Shown here in pieces: positions 15,728 through 23,994 of a DNA stretch of 64,000 nt (the stretch's first letter is position 1; each line of letters opens with the position of its first letter). This DNA comes from a virus. A program made the position numbers and the translations under genes. Below the pieces are notes generated by a model. It saw only the letters and a list, made by a program, of their open reading frames with translations, made no database searches and was not told the origin of the DNA. Location of the stretch: positions 26,319 to 90,318 of IMG/VR virus record IMGVR_UViG_3300020034_000005. One strand, written 5' to 3'.

Positions 15728-16729
15728 ATGAGCACCACAGAGCAGGCGAGCTTCTCGCCGCCACTCACTTACCCGACCGGGGCGACGGTCATCCTCGAGC
15801 CCGGAGCACCCAGAGAGGACTGGCACGCCGCCCGCCAAGGGGGCATCGGAGGCTCCGACATGGCCGCCATCTGCGGCCTCAACCCCTACACCAGCCCGCT
15901 CGAGATCTGGTTCCAGAAGACCGGCCGGCCTGTCCCTCGCCGCGACAACCCGGTCCTCGACGAGGCCGCCATCTACGGCCACCTCCTCGAGCCCGTCGTC
16001 GCCACCCGCTTCCTCGCCATCACCGGCCTGTACGCAGCCGAAGGGCCCGGCACTCTGGGGCGCCCCGATAAGCCGTGGATCGCCAACCTCGACCGCGTCA
16101 CCCACGAAGACGGCCAGCCCGGCGTTGTCGAGATCAAGACCCGCTCGAGCTACGCCCTCAAGGACTGGCTCGACGAAGTGCCCGTCGCCGTCCAGATCCA
16201 GACCCAGTGGTATCTCGCCGTCACCGGCTGGCAGTTCGCCTACAGCGCCTGCTCCATCGGCGGCCAGCGCACGGTCATCCACCGCCTCGAGCGCGACGAC
16301 CAGATGATCGCAGACCTGGAGAAGATCGCAGACGAGTTCTGGGACCAGGTGCAGACCGGCACCCAGCCCGCCATCGACGGATCCGCGGCCACCGGCGACC
16401 TCCTCGACCGGCTTCACGCGAACCCTCTCGAGTCCGTGGTCGTCGCCGACGCGCTCGAGGTCGAGGGCTGGCTCAAGCAGCGCGCCCACGCCAAAGAACA
16501 GATGGCCGCTGCGGACCTCGCCCTCACCGACGCCGAGAACCACCTCAAGGCCATCGCCGGGGACGCCACCGACGTCCACATCCGCGGCGAACTCGCCTAC
16601 TCCTGGCGCCGCCGCAAAGGCCAGGTCTCGTGGAAGGCCGCAGCGCTCGAGGCCGACCCCGACATCAACCCCGAGGACTACCGGGGCGAACCCACCCGCG
16701 TCTTCAACATCCACCTGGAGAACCTGTGA
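15728..16729 (+). CDS. YqaJ-family phage exonuclease (333 aa)
   Basis: Lambda-exonuclease-type 5'-3' nuclease that makes 3' single-stranded tails for the annealing protein encoded next. Visible motifs: RQGGIGGSDMAAICGLNPY (about 37-53), E88 in LLEP, D122, and E135-x-K137 (VEIKTRS), followed by Q-x-Q-W-Y (VQIQTQWYLAVTG). The C-terminal third (about 230-300) is helical with a possible coiled coil. The stop overlaps the RecT start by GTGA. The pair sits between two strong terminators. Confidence 0.92.
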   Translation: MSTTEQASFSPPLTYPTGATVILEPGAPREDWHAARQGGIGGSDMAAICGLNPYTSPLEIWFQKTGRPVPRRDNPVLDEAAIYGHLLEPVVATRFLAITGLYAAEGPGTLGRPDKPWIANLDRVTHEDGQPGVVEIKTRSSYALKDWLDEVPVAVQIQTQWYLAVTGWQFAYSACSIGGQRTVIHRLERDDQMIADLEKIADEFWDQVQTGTQPAIDGSAATGDLLDRLHANPLESVVVADALEVEGWLKQRAHAKEQMAAADLALTDAENHLKAIAGDATDVHIRGELAYSWRRRKGQVSWKAAALEADPDINPEDYRGEPTRVFNIHLENL

Positions 16730-17529
16730 CCGACGCCCGCAACGCCGTCGCCCGCCGCGCCGAGAACGTCGGCGCCGTCCAGCAGAACGGCGAGCAGCAG
16801 CAGCCGACCATGGCGCAGCAGATCGAGAAGATGAAGCCGGAGCTGGCCCGCGCGCTGCCCAAGCACATGGACGCCGACCGGATCGCCCGCATCGCCCTGA
16901 CGTTGATCCGCAAGAACCCCGACCTGGCCACCTGCAGCACTGCATCGTTCCTCGGCGCGCTGATGACCTGCTCGCAGCTGGGCTTCGAGCCGGGCTCGCC
17001 CACGCAGGAGGCATTCATCGTCCCCTACAAGGGGGAGGCCTCGTTCCAGCTCGGTTACCAGGGCATGGTGACGCTCTTCTACCAGCACCCGATGGCCTCG
17101 TCGGTGAAGGTCGAGACCGTCCGCGAGAACGACTACTTCGAGCACGAAGAGGGCCTCGAGGAGACGCTCGTCCACCGGCCGTTCGCCGGCGGGCCGCGGG
17201 GCCGCGCAGTCGCCTACTACTCCGTCGCCCGCCTCATCAACGGTGGCCGGACCTTCAAGGTCATGTACCCGTCGGAGATTGAGGAGCGGCGCCTGAAGAT
17301 GCCCTCCAAGAACAGCCCTGCCTGGCGGAACAGTTACGACGAGATGGCCAAGAAGACCGTCCTGCGTAACCACTTCAAGGCCCTGCCGAAGAGCGCATCC
17401 CTGGCCCGCGCCATGGCCCACGACGGGACCGTGCGCACCGACATCCAGGCCGACGCCATTGACGTCGCGCCCCAGCACGACGGGCCGCCCGAGCTCACCG
17501 CCGGGGCCTCGAGCGACCAGCAGCAGTAA
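16726..17529 (+). CDS. recT: RecT-family single-strand annealing protein (267 aa)
   Basis: Anneals complementary single strands produced by the YqaJ exonuclease. The RecT core runs from about residue 25 to 210 and shows the family's ATCSTASFLGALMTCSQLGF and GYQGMVTLFYQ segments. The Gln/Gly-rich N- and C-termini are variable in the family. GTG start by GTGA overlap. Length is in the normal RecT range. Confidence 0.95.
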   Translation: MTDARNAVARRAENVGAVQQNGEQQQPTMAQQIEKMKPELARALPKHMDADRIARIALTLIRKNPDLATCSTASFLGALMTCSQLGFEPGSPTQEAFIVPYKGEASFQLGYQGMVTLFYQHPMASSVKVETVRENDYFEHEEGLEETLVHRPFAGGPRGRAVAYYSVARLINGGRTFKVMYPSEIEERRLKMPSKNSPAWRNSYDEMAKKTVLRNHFKALPKSASLARAMAHDGTVRTDIQADAIDVAPQHDGPPELTAGASSDQQQ

Positions 17530-17539
17530 CCGCCCCGTT

Positions 17540-17576
17540 GGGGCCCCCTGCCCGTCCGAAGCAGGCAGGGGGCCCC
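17540..17576 (+). terminator. Terminator after recT
   Basis: 13-bp perfect stem, 17540-17552 with 17564-17576, 11-base loop, 10 bases after the stop. Confidence 0.75.
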
Positions 17577-17612
17577 GGAACCCCATCGCACCACACCCGG
17601 AAGGAAACCGGC

Positions 17613-17891
17613 ATGACCGATCCCACCGCCACCCGCATGTACGACGCCGTTGAGTACGGGCTCTGGCAAGACCTCGCCGACGCACTCAACCGCATCGAGG
17701 AGTACGGCCTCGACCCCATCGCTCAACTCTGTGAGCAGCTCAACGCCAAGCCTGTTCAGGCCATCGACGCAGGTGACGTCATCCACGGGAGTGGTGTCCG
17801 CAAGCCCGGCGGCTACCTCCTGCGCCACCGGTCCAGCCGGTTCGGCTGGACCGTCCAGGACCGCGCCAAGGCCCCGGAGGTCACGTCATGA
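17613..17891 (+). CDS. Hypothetical protein (92 aa)
   Basis: ATG after GGAAGGAAACCGGC. Helical first half (LWQDLADALNRIEEYGLDPI), basic second half (YLLRHRSSRFGWTVQDRAK). First gene of a coupled run reaching 23003. Unrecognised. Confidence 0.65.
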   Translation: MTDPTATRMYDAVEYGLWQDLADALNRIEEYGLDPIAQLCEQLNAKPVQAIDAGDVIHGSGVRKPGGYLLRHRSSRFGWTVQDRAKAPEVTS

Positions 17892-18319
17892 CGACCCCCC
17901 TGTACGTCCTCGACATCCGCGAGGACGACGACGGCATCGAACAGCCCAACGAAGCCCTCTTCACCCCCACCCCGGAGAACGCCGCCGAGTACGGCTTCAT
18001 GACCCGCGACGGCATCCACCTCACCGGAGTCGGCGAGGAGGACGAGCCGCCCACCGAGTTCGTTGCCCTCGGCCACAACCACACCTGGACGGCGCTCGCG
18101 CTCCTCGCCGACGCATGGATGCGGAAGAACCACCCCGACGCCGACCTCCCCGTACACACCCGGCCGCCCGTCCGGAAGCACGCCGTGTTCATCACCCACC
18201 CCCACCCCGACCACCCGTGCGGCTGCGCATGGGACGGCCAGTGGCGGCTCGTCTACGCCCCCGCCACCGAACCCGGGGCTGTTGCGGTCACCGTCATCCC
18301 CGCAGGGAGGACGACATGA
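17888..18319 (+). CDS. Hypothetical protein (143 aa)
   Basis: ATGA overlap. Acidic N-terminus (YVLDIREDDDGIEQPNEALF) and a His/Cys cluster near the C-terminus (HPHPDHPCGCAWDG) that could bind metal. Unrecognised. Confidence 0.65.
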   Translation: MTTPLYVLDIREDDDGIEQPNEALFTPTPENAAEYGFMTRDGIHLTGVGEEDEPPTEFVALGHNHTWTALALLADAWMRKNHPDADLPVHTRPPVRKHAVFITHPHPDHPCGCAWDGQWRLVYAPATEPGAVAVTVIPAGRTT

Positions 18320-18711
18320 GGGCCCTGACGATCAAGCAGCCGTGGGCGGGTGCCATCGCCCACCAGACGAAGCGCGTCGAAAACCGCACCTGGAAACTCC
18401 CCGCCAAGCACCACGGGGCCCGCATCCTCATCCACGCCGGCGCGGAACGAGACCGGTGGGCAGTCGTCCACGGCGACCACCTCGACGTGTACAGCGCGAT
18501 CGTCGCCGTCGCCACGCTCACCGGCTGCCACTGGGCCGAGAGCGACCGCCTGTGCAGCCCCTGGAGCCAGGACGACGCCTACCACTGGACGCTCGACGAC
18601 GTCATTGCCCTTCCGCAGCCCGTGCCCGCGAAGGGGCGGCTGGGTCTCTGGGCACCCGACGCCGAACTGATCACCGCCGTCGAGCAGCAGCTGCAGGCGG
18701 TGACCCGATGA
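18316..18711 (+). CDS. ASCH-domain protein (131 aa)
   Basis: The opening MRALTIKQPWAGAIAHQTKR with following VENRTW is the signature of ASCH domains, PUA-like folds that bind RNA or modified nucleotides. A Gly-x-Arg-x-Leu-I-H-A strand (HGARILIHAGAERD) completes the core. ASCH proteins are frequent in phages; some hydrolyse acylated cytidines, but no catalytic assignment can be made here. ATGA overlaps on both sides. Confidence 0.85.
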   Translation: MRALTIKQPWAGAIAHQTKRVENRTWKLPAKHHGARILIHAGAERDRWAVVHGDHLDVYSAIVAVATLTGCHWAESDRLCSPWSQDDAYHWTLDDVIALPQPVPAKGRLGLWAPDAELITAVEQQLQAVTR

Positions 18712-19466
18712 ACCGCTGGTACGTGGGTCAGCCCACGAAGCGTGGCGGCGTCCACCCTCCCCGCACGAAGACCAACCGGTACGGCGAGCACTCGTCCGCC
18801 ATGCGGCGCCAGGAGCAGCGCATCCACGACAAGGAGTTCCTCGCCAACTACGTGCAGCTCAAGCCCGGCATCCTCGTCGTCTGGGACGGGCAGCCGTACC
18901 GCGTCGTCGAGCTTGCCGAACGACCCCTCGACCTGTGGGGCGACAAGCATGAGGAGCGCTTCAAGGAAGCCCTCACCTACTGGGAGCGCTACCCGCGCGG
19001 CGACCGCCCCGAGAAGCTGACGTGGACCGGACGCCCCTACGCGTTCATCCTCGCCCCCGACGGCAGGCCGCAGGAGAAGCCCCTCCACCTGATCGGCCCC
19101 GCAGACCACTCCTGGGACGTGCTGCCCGAGCACTACGCGATCTGTTCCGCGTGCGGTGAACTCCCGCCCTGCCACGACGAACTCGCCGAACGTGAAGGCG
19201 ACCGGCAGGCCGCCCGCGCCGACGTCCTCATGGACATCGCACCCGGCCACTGCCTCGGCTGCGGCGAGTACGTCAACGCCCGCCAGAAGGCCGCCCGCTT
19301 CCCCGGCCCGAACCTGTGGCGGCCGGACCTCCCGGAGAACTCGGCGGTGTTCCACGCCCGGCAGGAGTGCTCCGACGAAGTCGACCGCTACCGCACCCAG
19401 TGGGAAGCGCGCGGCAACAACAACCCGCAGAGCAGCCTCTTCGCCGACGAGGAGAACACGTCATGA
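18708..19466 (+). CDS. Hypothetical zinc-binding protein (252 aa)
   Basis: Basic N-terminus (QPTKRGGVHPPRTKTNRYGE), beta-rich middle (GILVVWDGQPYRVVELAERP) and a C-terminal set of Cys pairs: C-S-A-C, then PPCHDE, then C-L-G-C-G, suggesting one or two zinc sites. Unrecognised phage-type protein. Confidence 0.7.
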   Translation: MNRWYVGQPTKRGGVHPPRTKTNRYGEHSSAMRRQEQRIHDKEFLANYVQLKPGILVVWDGQPYRVVELAERPLDLWGDKHEERFKEALTYWERYPRGDRPEKLTWTGRPYAFILAPDGRPQEKPLHLIGPADHSWDVLPEHYAICSACGELPPCHDELAEREGDRQAARADVLMDIAPGHCLGCGEYVNARQKAARFPGPNLWRPDLPENSAVFHARQECSDEVDRYRTQWEARGNNNPQSSLFADEENTS

Positions 19467-19849
19467 CCATCACCTCCGCCGAGGCCCGCGACCTGGCGAA
19501 CGCCGCGCTGGCCCGCCTGTACGGCAACGTCACCCAGTACGACCGGCTCCTCCTGGAGCAGGCCATCGACTCCATCGCCGGAGACGGCAGCCGGTTCAGC
19601 ATGAACGAACTGCGCGCCGTGCTCCCCGAGATCGGCTACAAGGCCGCCGGCCTGTTCTTCCACGGCCTCGTCGCACCGCACAAGGTGCCGCTCGTCGAGA
19701 TCGTCGACGAAGTCACCTCGGTCAACAAGAAAGCCCACGGGAAGACCGTCAAGGTCTACGTCCTCACCCCGCACGGCCGCGTCGCGTTCAGCAAGCGGCG
19801 GCGCGAGCGGGCAGCCCTCCGGGACCAGAACGCGAGGGCCGCCGCATGA
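19463..19849 (+). CDS. Hypothetical winged-helix-like protein (128 aa)
   Basis: ATGA overlap. The pattern SRFSMNELRAVLPEIGYKAA, then GLFFHGLV suggests a helix-turn-helix with a beta wing (KTVKVYVLTPHGRVAF) and a basic tail. May bind DNA. Unrecognised. Confidence 0.65.
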   Translation: MTITSAEARDLANAALARLYGNVTQYDRLLLEQAIDSIAGDGSRFSMNELRAVLPEIGYKAAGLFFHGLVAPHKVPLVEIVDEVTSVNKKAHGKTVKVYVLTPHGRVAFSKRRRERAALRDQNARAAA

Positions 19850-19935
19850 GCAACCTCGCCTGGATCATCCCCGCGCTCATCATCGCCGGGGCCCTCATCG
19901 CCGCAGCCGGAGCCTGGTTCAGGGGGCGGCGATGA
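19846..19935 (+). CDS. 29-residue single-span membrane peptide
   Basis: Almost all of the peptide is one membrane segment (LAWIIPALIIAGALIAAAGA) with a basic end FRGRR, so it is probably inserted N-out, C-in. ATGA overlaps on both sides argue it is translated. Size and charge are compatible with a regulatory or holin-like peptide; no further claim. Confidence 0.55.
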   Translation: MSNLAWIIPALIIAGALIAAAGAWFRGRR

Positions 19936-20093
19936 GCTTCGAGACCTACGTCAACACCTTCTTCATCATCGCGTTCGCCGGCGCCCTCATCGTCACCGCC
20001 ACCAAATGGCTGTTCGTCGCGACCGTCACCTTCTGGCTGCTGTACGGCCTCTGGTACGCCGCGATCCGCCTCGACACCTGGAGGCGGACGTGA
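19932..20093 (+). CDS. Small two-span membrane protein (53 aa)
   Basis: ATGA overlap. Two hydrophobic segments at about 9-24 and 27-44 (FFIIAFAGALIVTATKWLFV) and a basic end TWRRT. With the preceding peptide it forms a pair of tiny membrane proteins inside the replication/recombination operon. Confidence 0.55.
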   Translation: MSFETYVNTFFIIAFAGALIVTATKWLFVATVTFWLLYGLWYAAIRLDTWRRT

Positions 20094-20344
20094 AGCTCCC
20101 CTGGTGGCTCCGACGGTCCTGGCAGCAAGCACAACGGACCGTGCACGAAGCCGAGATGAGCGTCGCCGCGTACCGGTTCCTCACCGCCATCGAAGCCGAA
20201 GCCGCATGCCTCGACCAGCTCGCCGACGGCGTACCCGCCGCACCCGACAACCGGCCCGGCATCAACCTCGCCGCACACGACACCTGCGAACTCATCTACG
20301 GCATGCCCGCCGACGACCACGACACCGAACGGGGGAAGCGATGA
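20090..20344 (+). CDS. Hypothetical protein (84 aa)
   Basis: GTGA overlap. Basic, Trp-rich start (KLPWWLRRSWQQAQ) followed by a helical body (AAYRFLTAIEAEAACLDQLA). Might associate with the membrane through its start. Unrecognised. Confidence 0.6.
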   Translation: MKLPWWLRRSWQQAQRTVHEAEMSVAAYRFLTAIEAEAACLDQLADGVPAAPDNRPGINLAAHDTCELIYGMPADDHDTERGKR

Positions 20345-21318
20345 CCACCGCAACCAACGAACCGCCCGCACACGGGACCTACGCCCGCGGCAACGGCGCC
20401 CCCGGCTACCGACCGCCGTGCGACTGCCCGCCCTGCCGCAAAGCCCGGCTGCGGACCAAGAAGCACAACAAGGCCATGCGAGACCTCGGCAAGGGCGCCC
20501 GCGTACCGGCAGACCAGGCCCGCACCCGACTCCAAGCCCTCTGCCAGACCATGACGTGGGACCAGATCGCCGCGGCCACCGGCTGCGAACCCGGCAACCT
20601 CCGCCTGATCAGCTCGGGCAGGCGGGCCGCGATCAACCGCAGCACCCAGAACAAGATCCTCGCCGTGGCACCGCAGCCCCCCAGCGCGCGCGGCAAATAC
20701 GTCGACGCCACCGGAAGCCGCCGCCGACTCCAAGCCCTCCGCGCACTCGGCTACTCCGCCCGCCACATCGCCGACATCGGCGGGTTCGCCACCAGCGAGA
20801 GCCGCGTACACACCATCTGCGCCACCCGCCAGCCCACCGTCCGCCACCACCTGGCCGCGAAGATCACCGCCGCCTACACCGTCCTCGCCGGAACACTCCC
20901 GCCGCCCAGCGCCGGAACCACCATCGCCCGCAACTACGCCGCGAAACAGGGCTGGGCACCGCCCGGGGCCTGGGACAACATCGACGACCCGGCCGCCGTC
21001 CCCGACTCAACAGGGCACTGCGGCACCGACCGAGGCTGGTGGACCCACCGCAATACACACCTCCCCGTCTGCCAGCGGTGCGAGGCCGCCCACCAGGAGT
21101 GGAAGCGGGACCACCAGCACCTGGCCAGGACCGAGTTCATGAAGGCCCTCACGGCCGCCCGCTCCGCCGCCTCCCACCGCGGCGCCGACATTGCCGACGA
21201 CGGCCGCGAACTCATCCGCCACGGCTGCGACTACGACACCGCCGCCGCCCGCATCGGCGTCACCCGCCAACACCTCCAACAAGAACTCCAACGCCACCCC
21301 GAAGGAGCCGCAGCATGA
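20341..21318 (+). CDS. Tandem HTH DNA-binding protein (325 aa)
   Basis: N-terminal HGTYARGNGAPGYRPPCDCP with PCRKARLR is a Cys-rich module seen in actinophage DNA-binding proteins. Two related helix-turn-helix units follow: about 57-112 (RLQALCQTMTWDQIAAATGC) and about 123-185 (RLQALRALGYSARHIADIGG); both begin with the same RLQAL. A second Cys group and an HTH (YDTAAARIGVTRQHLQQEL) close the protein. Likely a transcriptional regulator or replication accessory. ATGA overlap with the methyltransferase downstream. Confidence 0.75.
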   Translation: MTTATNEPPAHGTYARGNGAPGYRPPCDCPPCRKARLRTKKHNKAMRDLGKGARVPADQARTRLQALCQTMTWDQIAAATGCEPGNLRLISSGRRAAINRSTQNKILAVAPQPPSARGKYVDATGSRRRLQALRALGYSARHIADIGGFATSESRVHTICATRQPTVRHHLAAKITAAYTVLAGTLPPPSAGTTIARNYAAKQGWAPPGAWDNIDDPAAVPDSTGHCGTDRGWWTHRNTHLPVCQRCEAAHQEWKRDHQHLARTEFMKALTAARSAASHRGADIADDGRELIRHGCDYDTAAARIGVTRQHLQQELQRHPEGAAA

Positions 21319-23003
21319 GCTACCGCAACGACGACGACGCGCTCACCGTCATGGACTGGTTCTGCGGGGCCGGCGGGTCTTCCCAGGGCATGCACTCGGT
21401 GCCCGGGGTGCGGGTGGAGCGGGCCGCGAACCACTGGGCCAAGGCCATCGAGTCGCACGCAGCGAACTTCCCCCTCGTCGACCACTACCGCGGCGACATC
21501 CGCGAGGCCCCGGTCGAGCGGTGGCCCGTCACCGACATCTTCTGGGCCAGCCCCGAGTGCCCGCAGTGGTCGAACGCCCGCGGCAAGAAGCGGGACTTCG
21601 CGAACACCCTGCAGGGCGACCTGTTCGGCGACGGCGCCCCCTCCGAAGAGGTCGAACGCTCCCGCGCCCTCATGGAGGAAGTCCCCATGTACCTGCGCGG
21701 GGTGCAGCAGCGCGGCGGACTCGTCAAGGCGGGCGTCGTCGAGAACGTCGTCGACGTCCGGGCCTGGGACCAGTGGGACCGGTGGATCGGCGAGATCAAG
21801 AAGCTCGGGTACGAGACCCGCACCATCGCCCTGAACTCCATGCACGCCGACCCGCGCACCGTCCACCAAGCACCCCAGTCCCGCGACCGCCTGTACGTCG
21901 CCTACTGGCACCAGTCCCTGGGCCGCACCCCCGACTGGAACAAGTGGCTCCGCCCGCGCGCCTGGTGCACCGGCTGCCAGGAATGGGTGCGCGCCGTCCA
22001 GGTCTTCAAGGACCCCACCCGCGACATGGGCCGCTACCGCCAGCAGTACGTCTACCGCTGCCCTGAGGTGAAGTGCCGCAACCAGATCGTCGAACCCTCC
22101 ACCCTGCCCGCCGCCGTCGCCATCGACTGGAACCTCCCCGGCCAGCGCATCGGGGACAGGGCCAAACCGCTCGCCGACAAGACCCTCGCCCGCATCCAGG
22201 CCGGCCTCGACAAGTTCGCCCGCCCCATGGTCGTCCCCGCTGGAGGGACCTGGCGCAACGACCCGGTGCCGCTCGACCAGCCCATGCCGACCCGCACCAC
22301 CCGGGAGAACGACGGCCTCGCCATACCGCCCTTGCTCATCCCTGTTGAAGGACGGGACGGGAAGGAGCCCGCCTCCGCGAACAACCCGCTCCGCACGCAG
22401 ACCGCCCGCAACGAAACCGGCCTGGCCTGGCTGCCATTCATGGTCACCATGCGCGGCGGCGGCGACCAGCTCCGCGGTAAGTCCATCGGTGAGGCGCTCG
22501 GCACGGTCTCCGCGAACGGCAACCACCACGGGCTCGTCGCCCCGAACGTTCCCGCCATGGTCATGCGGAACAACGGCTCCAAAGGCGACGGCGGCGAACA
22601 CTGCACCAGCGCCGCCGACTACCTCCGCACCATGACGACAGCCGGCCACCAGTCCCTCATCACCTGGGAGCACCTCCTCGTCCCCTACTACGGCACCGGA
22701 ACCGCGCGCCCCGTCGCCGACCCGATCGGCACCCTGTCCACCCGCGACCGGTACGCCCTCGTCAAGGGCGACGTCGACATCAACGACGTGCTCTTCCGGA
22801 TGCTGGAGCCCCACGAGATCGGCCGGGCCATGAGCTTCGCCGACGAGTACGTGGTCCTCGGCAACAAGCGGGAGAAAGTCCGCCAGTACGGCAACGCCGT
22901 CACCCCGCCCGCCGCCGAAGTCATCGTCGCCGCCCTCGTCGAAGCCATCACCGGCGAAGAGATGTCCCGGCACGCGGCGCCCGAGCTGGCAGCCGCCGCA
23001 TGA
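21315..23003 (+). CDS. C5-cytosine DNA methyltransferase (562 aa)
   Basis: Makes 5-methylcytosine. Motifs in order: I FCGAGG (16-21), IV ECPQW with nucleophile C82 (usual PCQ is here ECPQ), VI ENV (143-145), VIII QSRDRLY (188-194), then a large target region, and IX/X near the C-terminus (LEPHEIGRAMSF, QYGNAVTPPAA). A zinc ribbon of C218, C221, C249 and C254 interrupts the usual order and is unusual. At 562 residues it is longer than typical bacterial enzymes because of inserts at about 200-470. No cognate endonuclease is adjacent. Last gene of its coupled run. Confidence 0.92.
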   Translation: MSYRNDDDALTVMDWFCGAGGSSQGMHSVPGVRVERAANHWAKAIESHAANFPLVDHYRGDIREAPVERWPVTDIFWASPECPQWSNARGKKRDFANTLQGDLFGDGAPSEEVERSRALMEEVPMYLRGVQQRGGLVKAGVVENVVDVRAWDQWDRWIGEIKKLGYETRTIALNSMHADPRTVHQAPQSRDRLYVAYWHQSLGRTPDWNKWLRPRAWCTGCQEWVRAVQVFKDPTRDMGRYRQQYVYRCPEVKCRNQIVEPSTLPAAVAIDWNLPGQRIGDRAKPLADKTLARIQAGLDKFARPMVVPAGGTWRNDPVPLDQPMPTRTTRENDGLAIPPLLIPVEGRDGKEPASANNPLRTQTARNETGLAWLPFMVTMRGGGDQLRGKSIGEALGTVSANGNHHGLVAPNVPAMVMRNNGSKGDGGEHCTSAADYLRTMTTAGHQSLITWEHLLVPYYGTGTARPVADPIGTLSTRDRYALVKGDVDINDVLFRMLEPHEIGRAMSFADEYVVLGNKREKVRQYGNAVTPPAAEVIVAALVEAITGEEMSRHAAPELAAAA

Positions 23004-23076
23004 CCGCCGCCGGGCCCTGACCGGCCGGCCACCACCGCACCTCCTATCCGCACCGTACTTTCGAGAGAAGCTGCAC

Positions 23077-23994
23077 ATGCCTTGGGCCAAGTTCGACGAC
23101 CGGTTCCCGATGAACCGCAAGGTGCGTCCGCTCTCCGACCGCGCCTTCCGCCTGTACGTCTCCGCGATCTGCTGGTCCGCCGAGAACCTCACGGACGGCT
23201 TCGTCGCCGAGACCGAACTGCGCCTCGTCGCCGACATCCGGGGAGCCAAAGGTGCGGCCGCGGAGCTCGTTGACGTCGGCCTGTGGGTGCCGTCGACGCG
23301 CGTTCGTGCCGCGTTCGTGCCGCCGTCGCGTCAAGTTCGTGCCGCCGTCGTGTCGAAGTCGCGTCAAAGTCGCGTCGAAGTTCGTGCCGCGAACAACGAC
23401 ACGAAAGTACGCGGTTGGGAGATCCACGACTACCACGAGTACAACCCCACCGCCGAGCAGGTTCGCGCCGAGCGTGAGGCCAAGTCTGCACGTCAGCAGC
23501 GGTGGCGGAAGAAGTCCCGGGGCAACGGACCTGAGCCGGAACCGCCTGCCGACGACCAGGATGTAGACGCATCTACAGATGCGTCTCAAGACGCGTCGCG
23601 AGACGGTGCCGGAGACGCTGCCCCGCGCACGCGCGTTCCCGACCCGACCCGTACCCGTACCCCTTCTATGGCTGATGTAGGTGGGGAGGGTGCAGGTAGT
23701 AGTGCGCGCGAGTCCGCGCCGCCCGGCGAAGCCCCCATCGACGACGCAGGCTTCGCCGTCACCGACACGATGCGCCGCTGGGCGAACCTCACCTTCGGGG
23801 CGGCCGTCGACATCGAGCACTCCACGCAGCAGTTCGTCAGCCACTACCGATCCACCGGCGTCGACCGCCGCTCCTGGCCCGACGCCTGGCAGAAGTGGAT
23901 CAGGGATGACGCGAAGAAGACCGCCGACCGACAGCAGCGTTCCCATCTCCGCGCCGTCGCCGGCCAGAGCCCCGAAGAACGAGGGATCTTCTGA
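23077..23994 (+). CDS. Replication initiator-like protein (305 aa) with internal repeats
   Basis: The N-terminal winged-helix region (about 1-75: WAKFDDRFPMNRKVRPLSDR, then LYVSAICWSAENLTDGFV) matches phage replisome organisers of the DnaD/lambda O kind. An acidic linker follows (about 160-225), then a C-terminal helical domain (about 235-305, WPDAWQKWIRDDAKK) probably contacting the helicase. Between residues 76 and 105 the DNA carries iteron-like repeats (23302-23390), as the lambda origin lies within gene O. The helicase gene follows with TGATG overlap. Confidence 0.8.
   Translation: MPWAKFDDRFPMNRKVRPLSDRAFRLYVSAICWSAENLTDGFVAETELRLVADIRGAKGAAAELVDVGLWVPSTRVRAAFVPPSRQVRAAVVSKSRQSRVEVRAANNDTKVRGWEIHDYHEYNPTAEQVRAEREAKSARQQRWRKKSRGNGPEPEPPADDQDVDASTDASQDASRDGAGDAAPRTRVPDPTRTRTPSMADVGGEGAGSSARESAPPGEAPIDDAGFAVTDTMRRWANLTFGAAVDIEHSTQQFVSHYRSTGVDRRSWPDAWQKWIRDDAKKTADRQQRSHLRAVAGQSPEERGIF
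23291..23395 (+). repeat. Iteron-like repeats, candidate replication origin
   Basis: GTTCGTGCCGC occurs four times at 23302, 23313, 23335 and 23380, at offsets of 11, 22 and 45 bases, near-multiples of one helical turn. CGTCGCGTCAAG-like boxes are interspersed (GTCGCGTC at about 23326, 23358 and 23370). The encoded peptide has matching V-R-A-A repeats. The position inside an O-like gene next to a helicase supports an origin. Confidence 0.55.

Noticed and set aside
15080-17014. Long leftward open frame of 644 codons opposite VWA, YqaJ and RecT
   Set aside because: It is a shadow of well-supported genes on the other strand, with Arg/Ala/Gly-biased translation and no domain.
21231-23249. Leftward open frame of 672 codons opposite the C5 methyltransferase
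   Set aside because: Mirror of a gene with all methyltransferase motifs; high third-position GC creates long antisense frames in this genome.
23291-23395. CRISPR or simple low-complexity tract
   Set aside because: Units are short, lie within a coding frame and are phased at helical turns, which fits iterons better.
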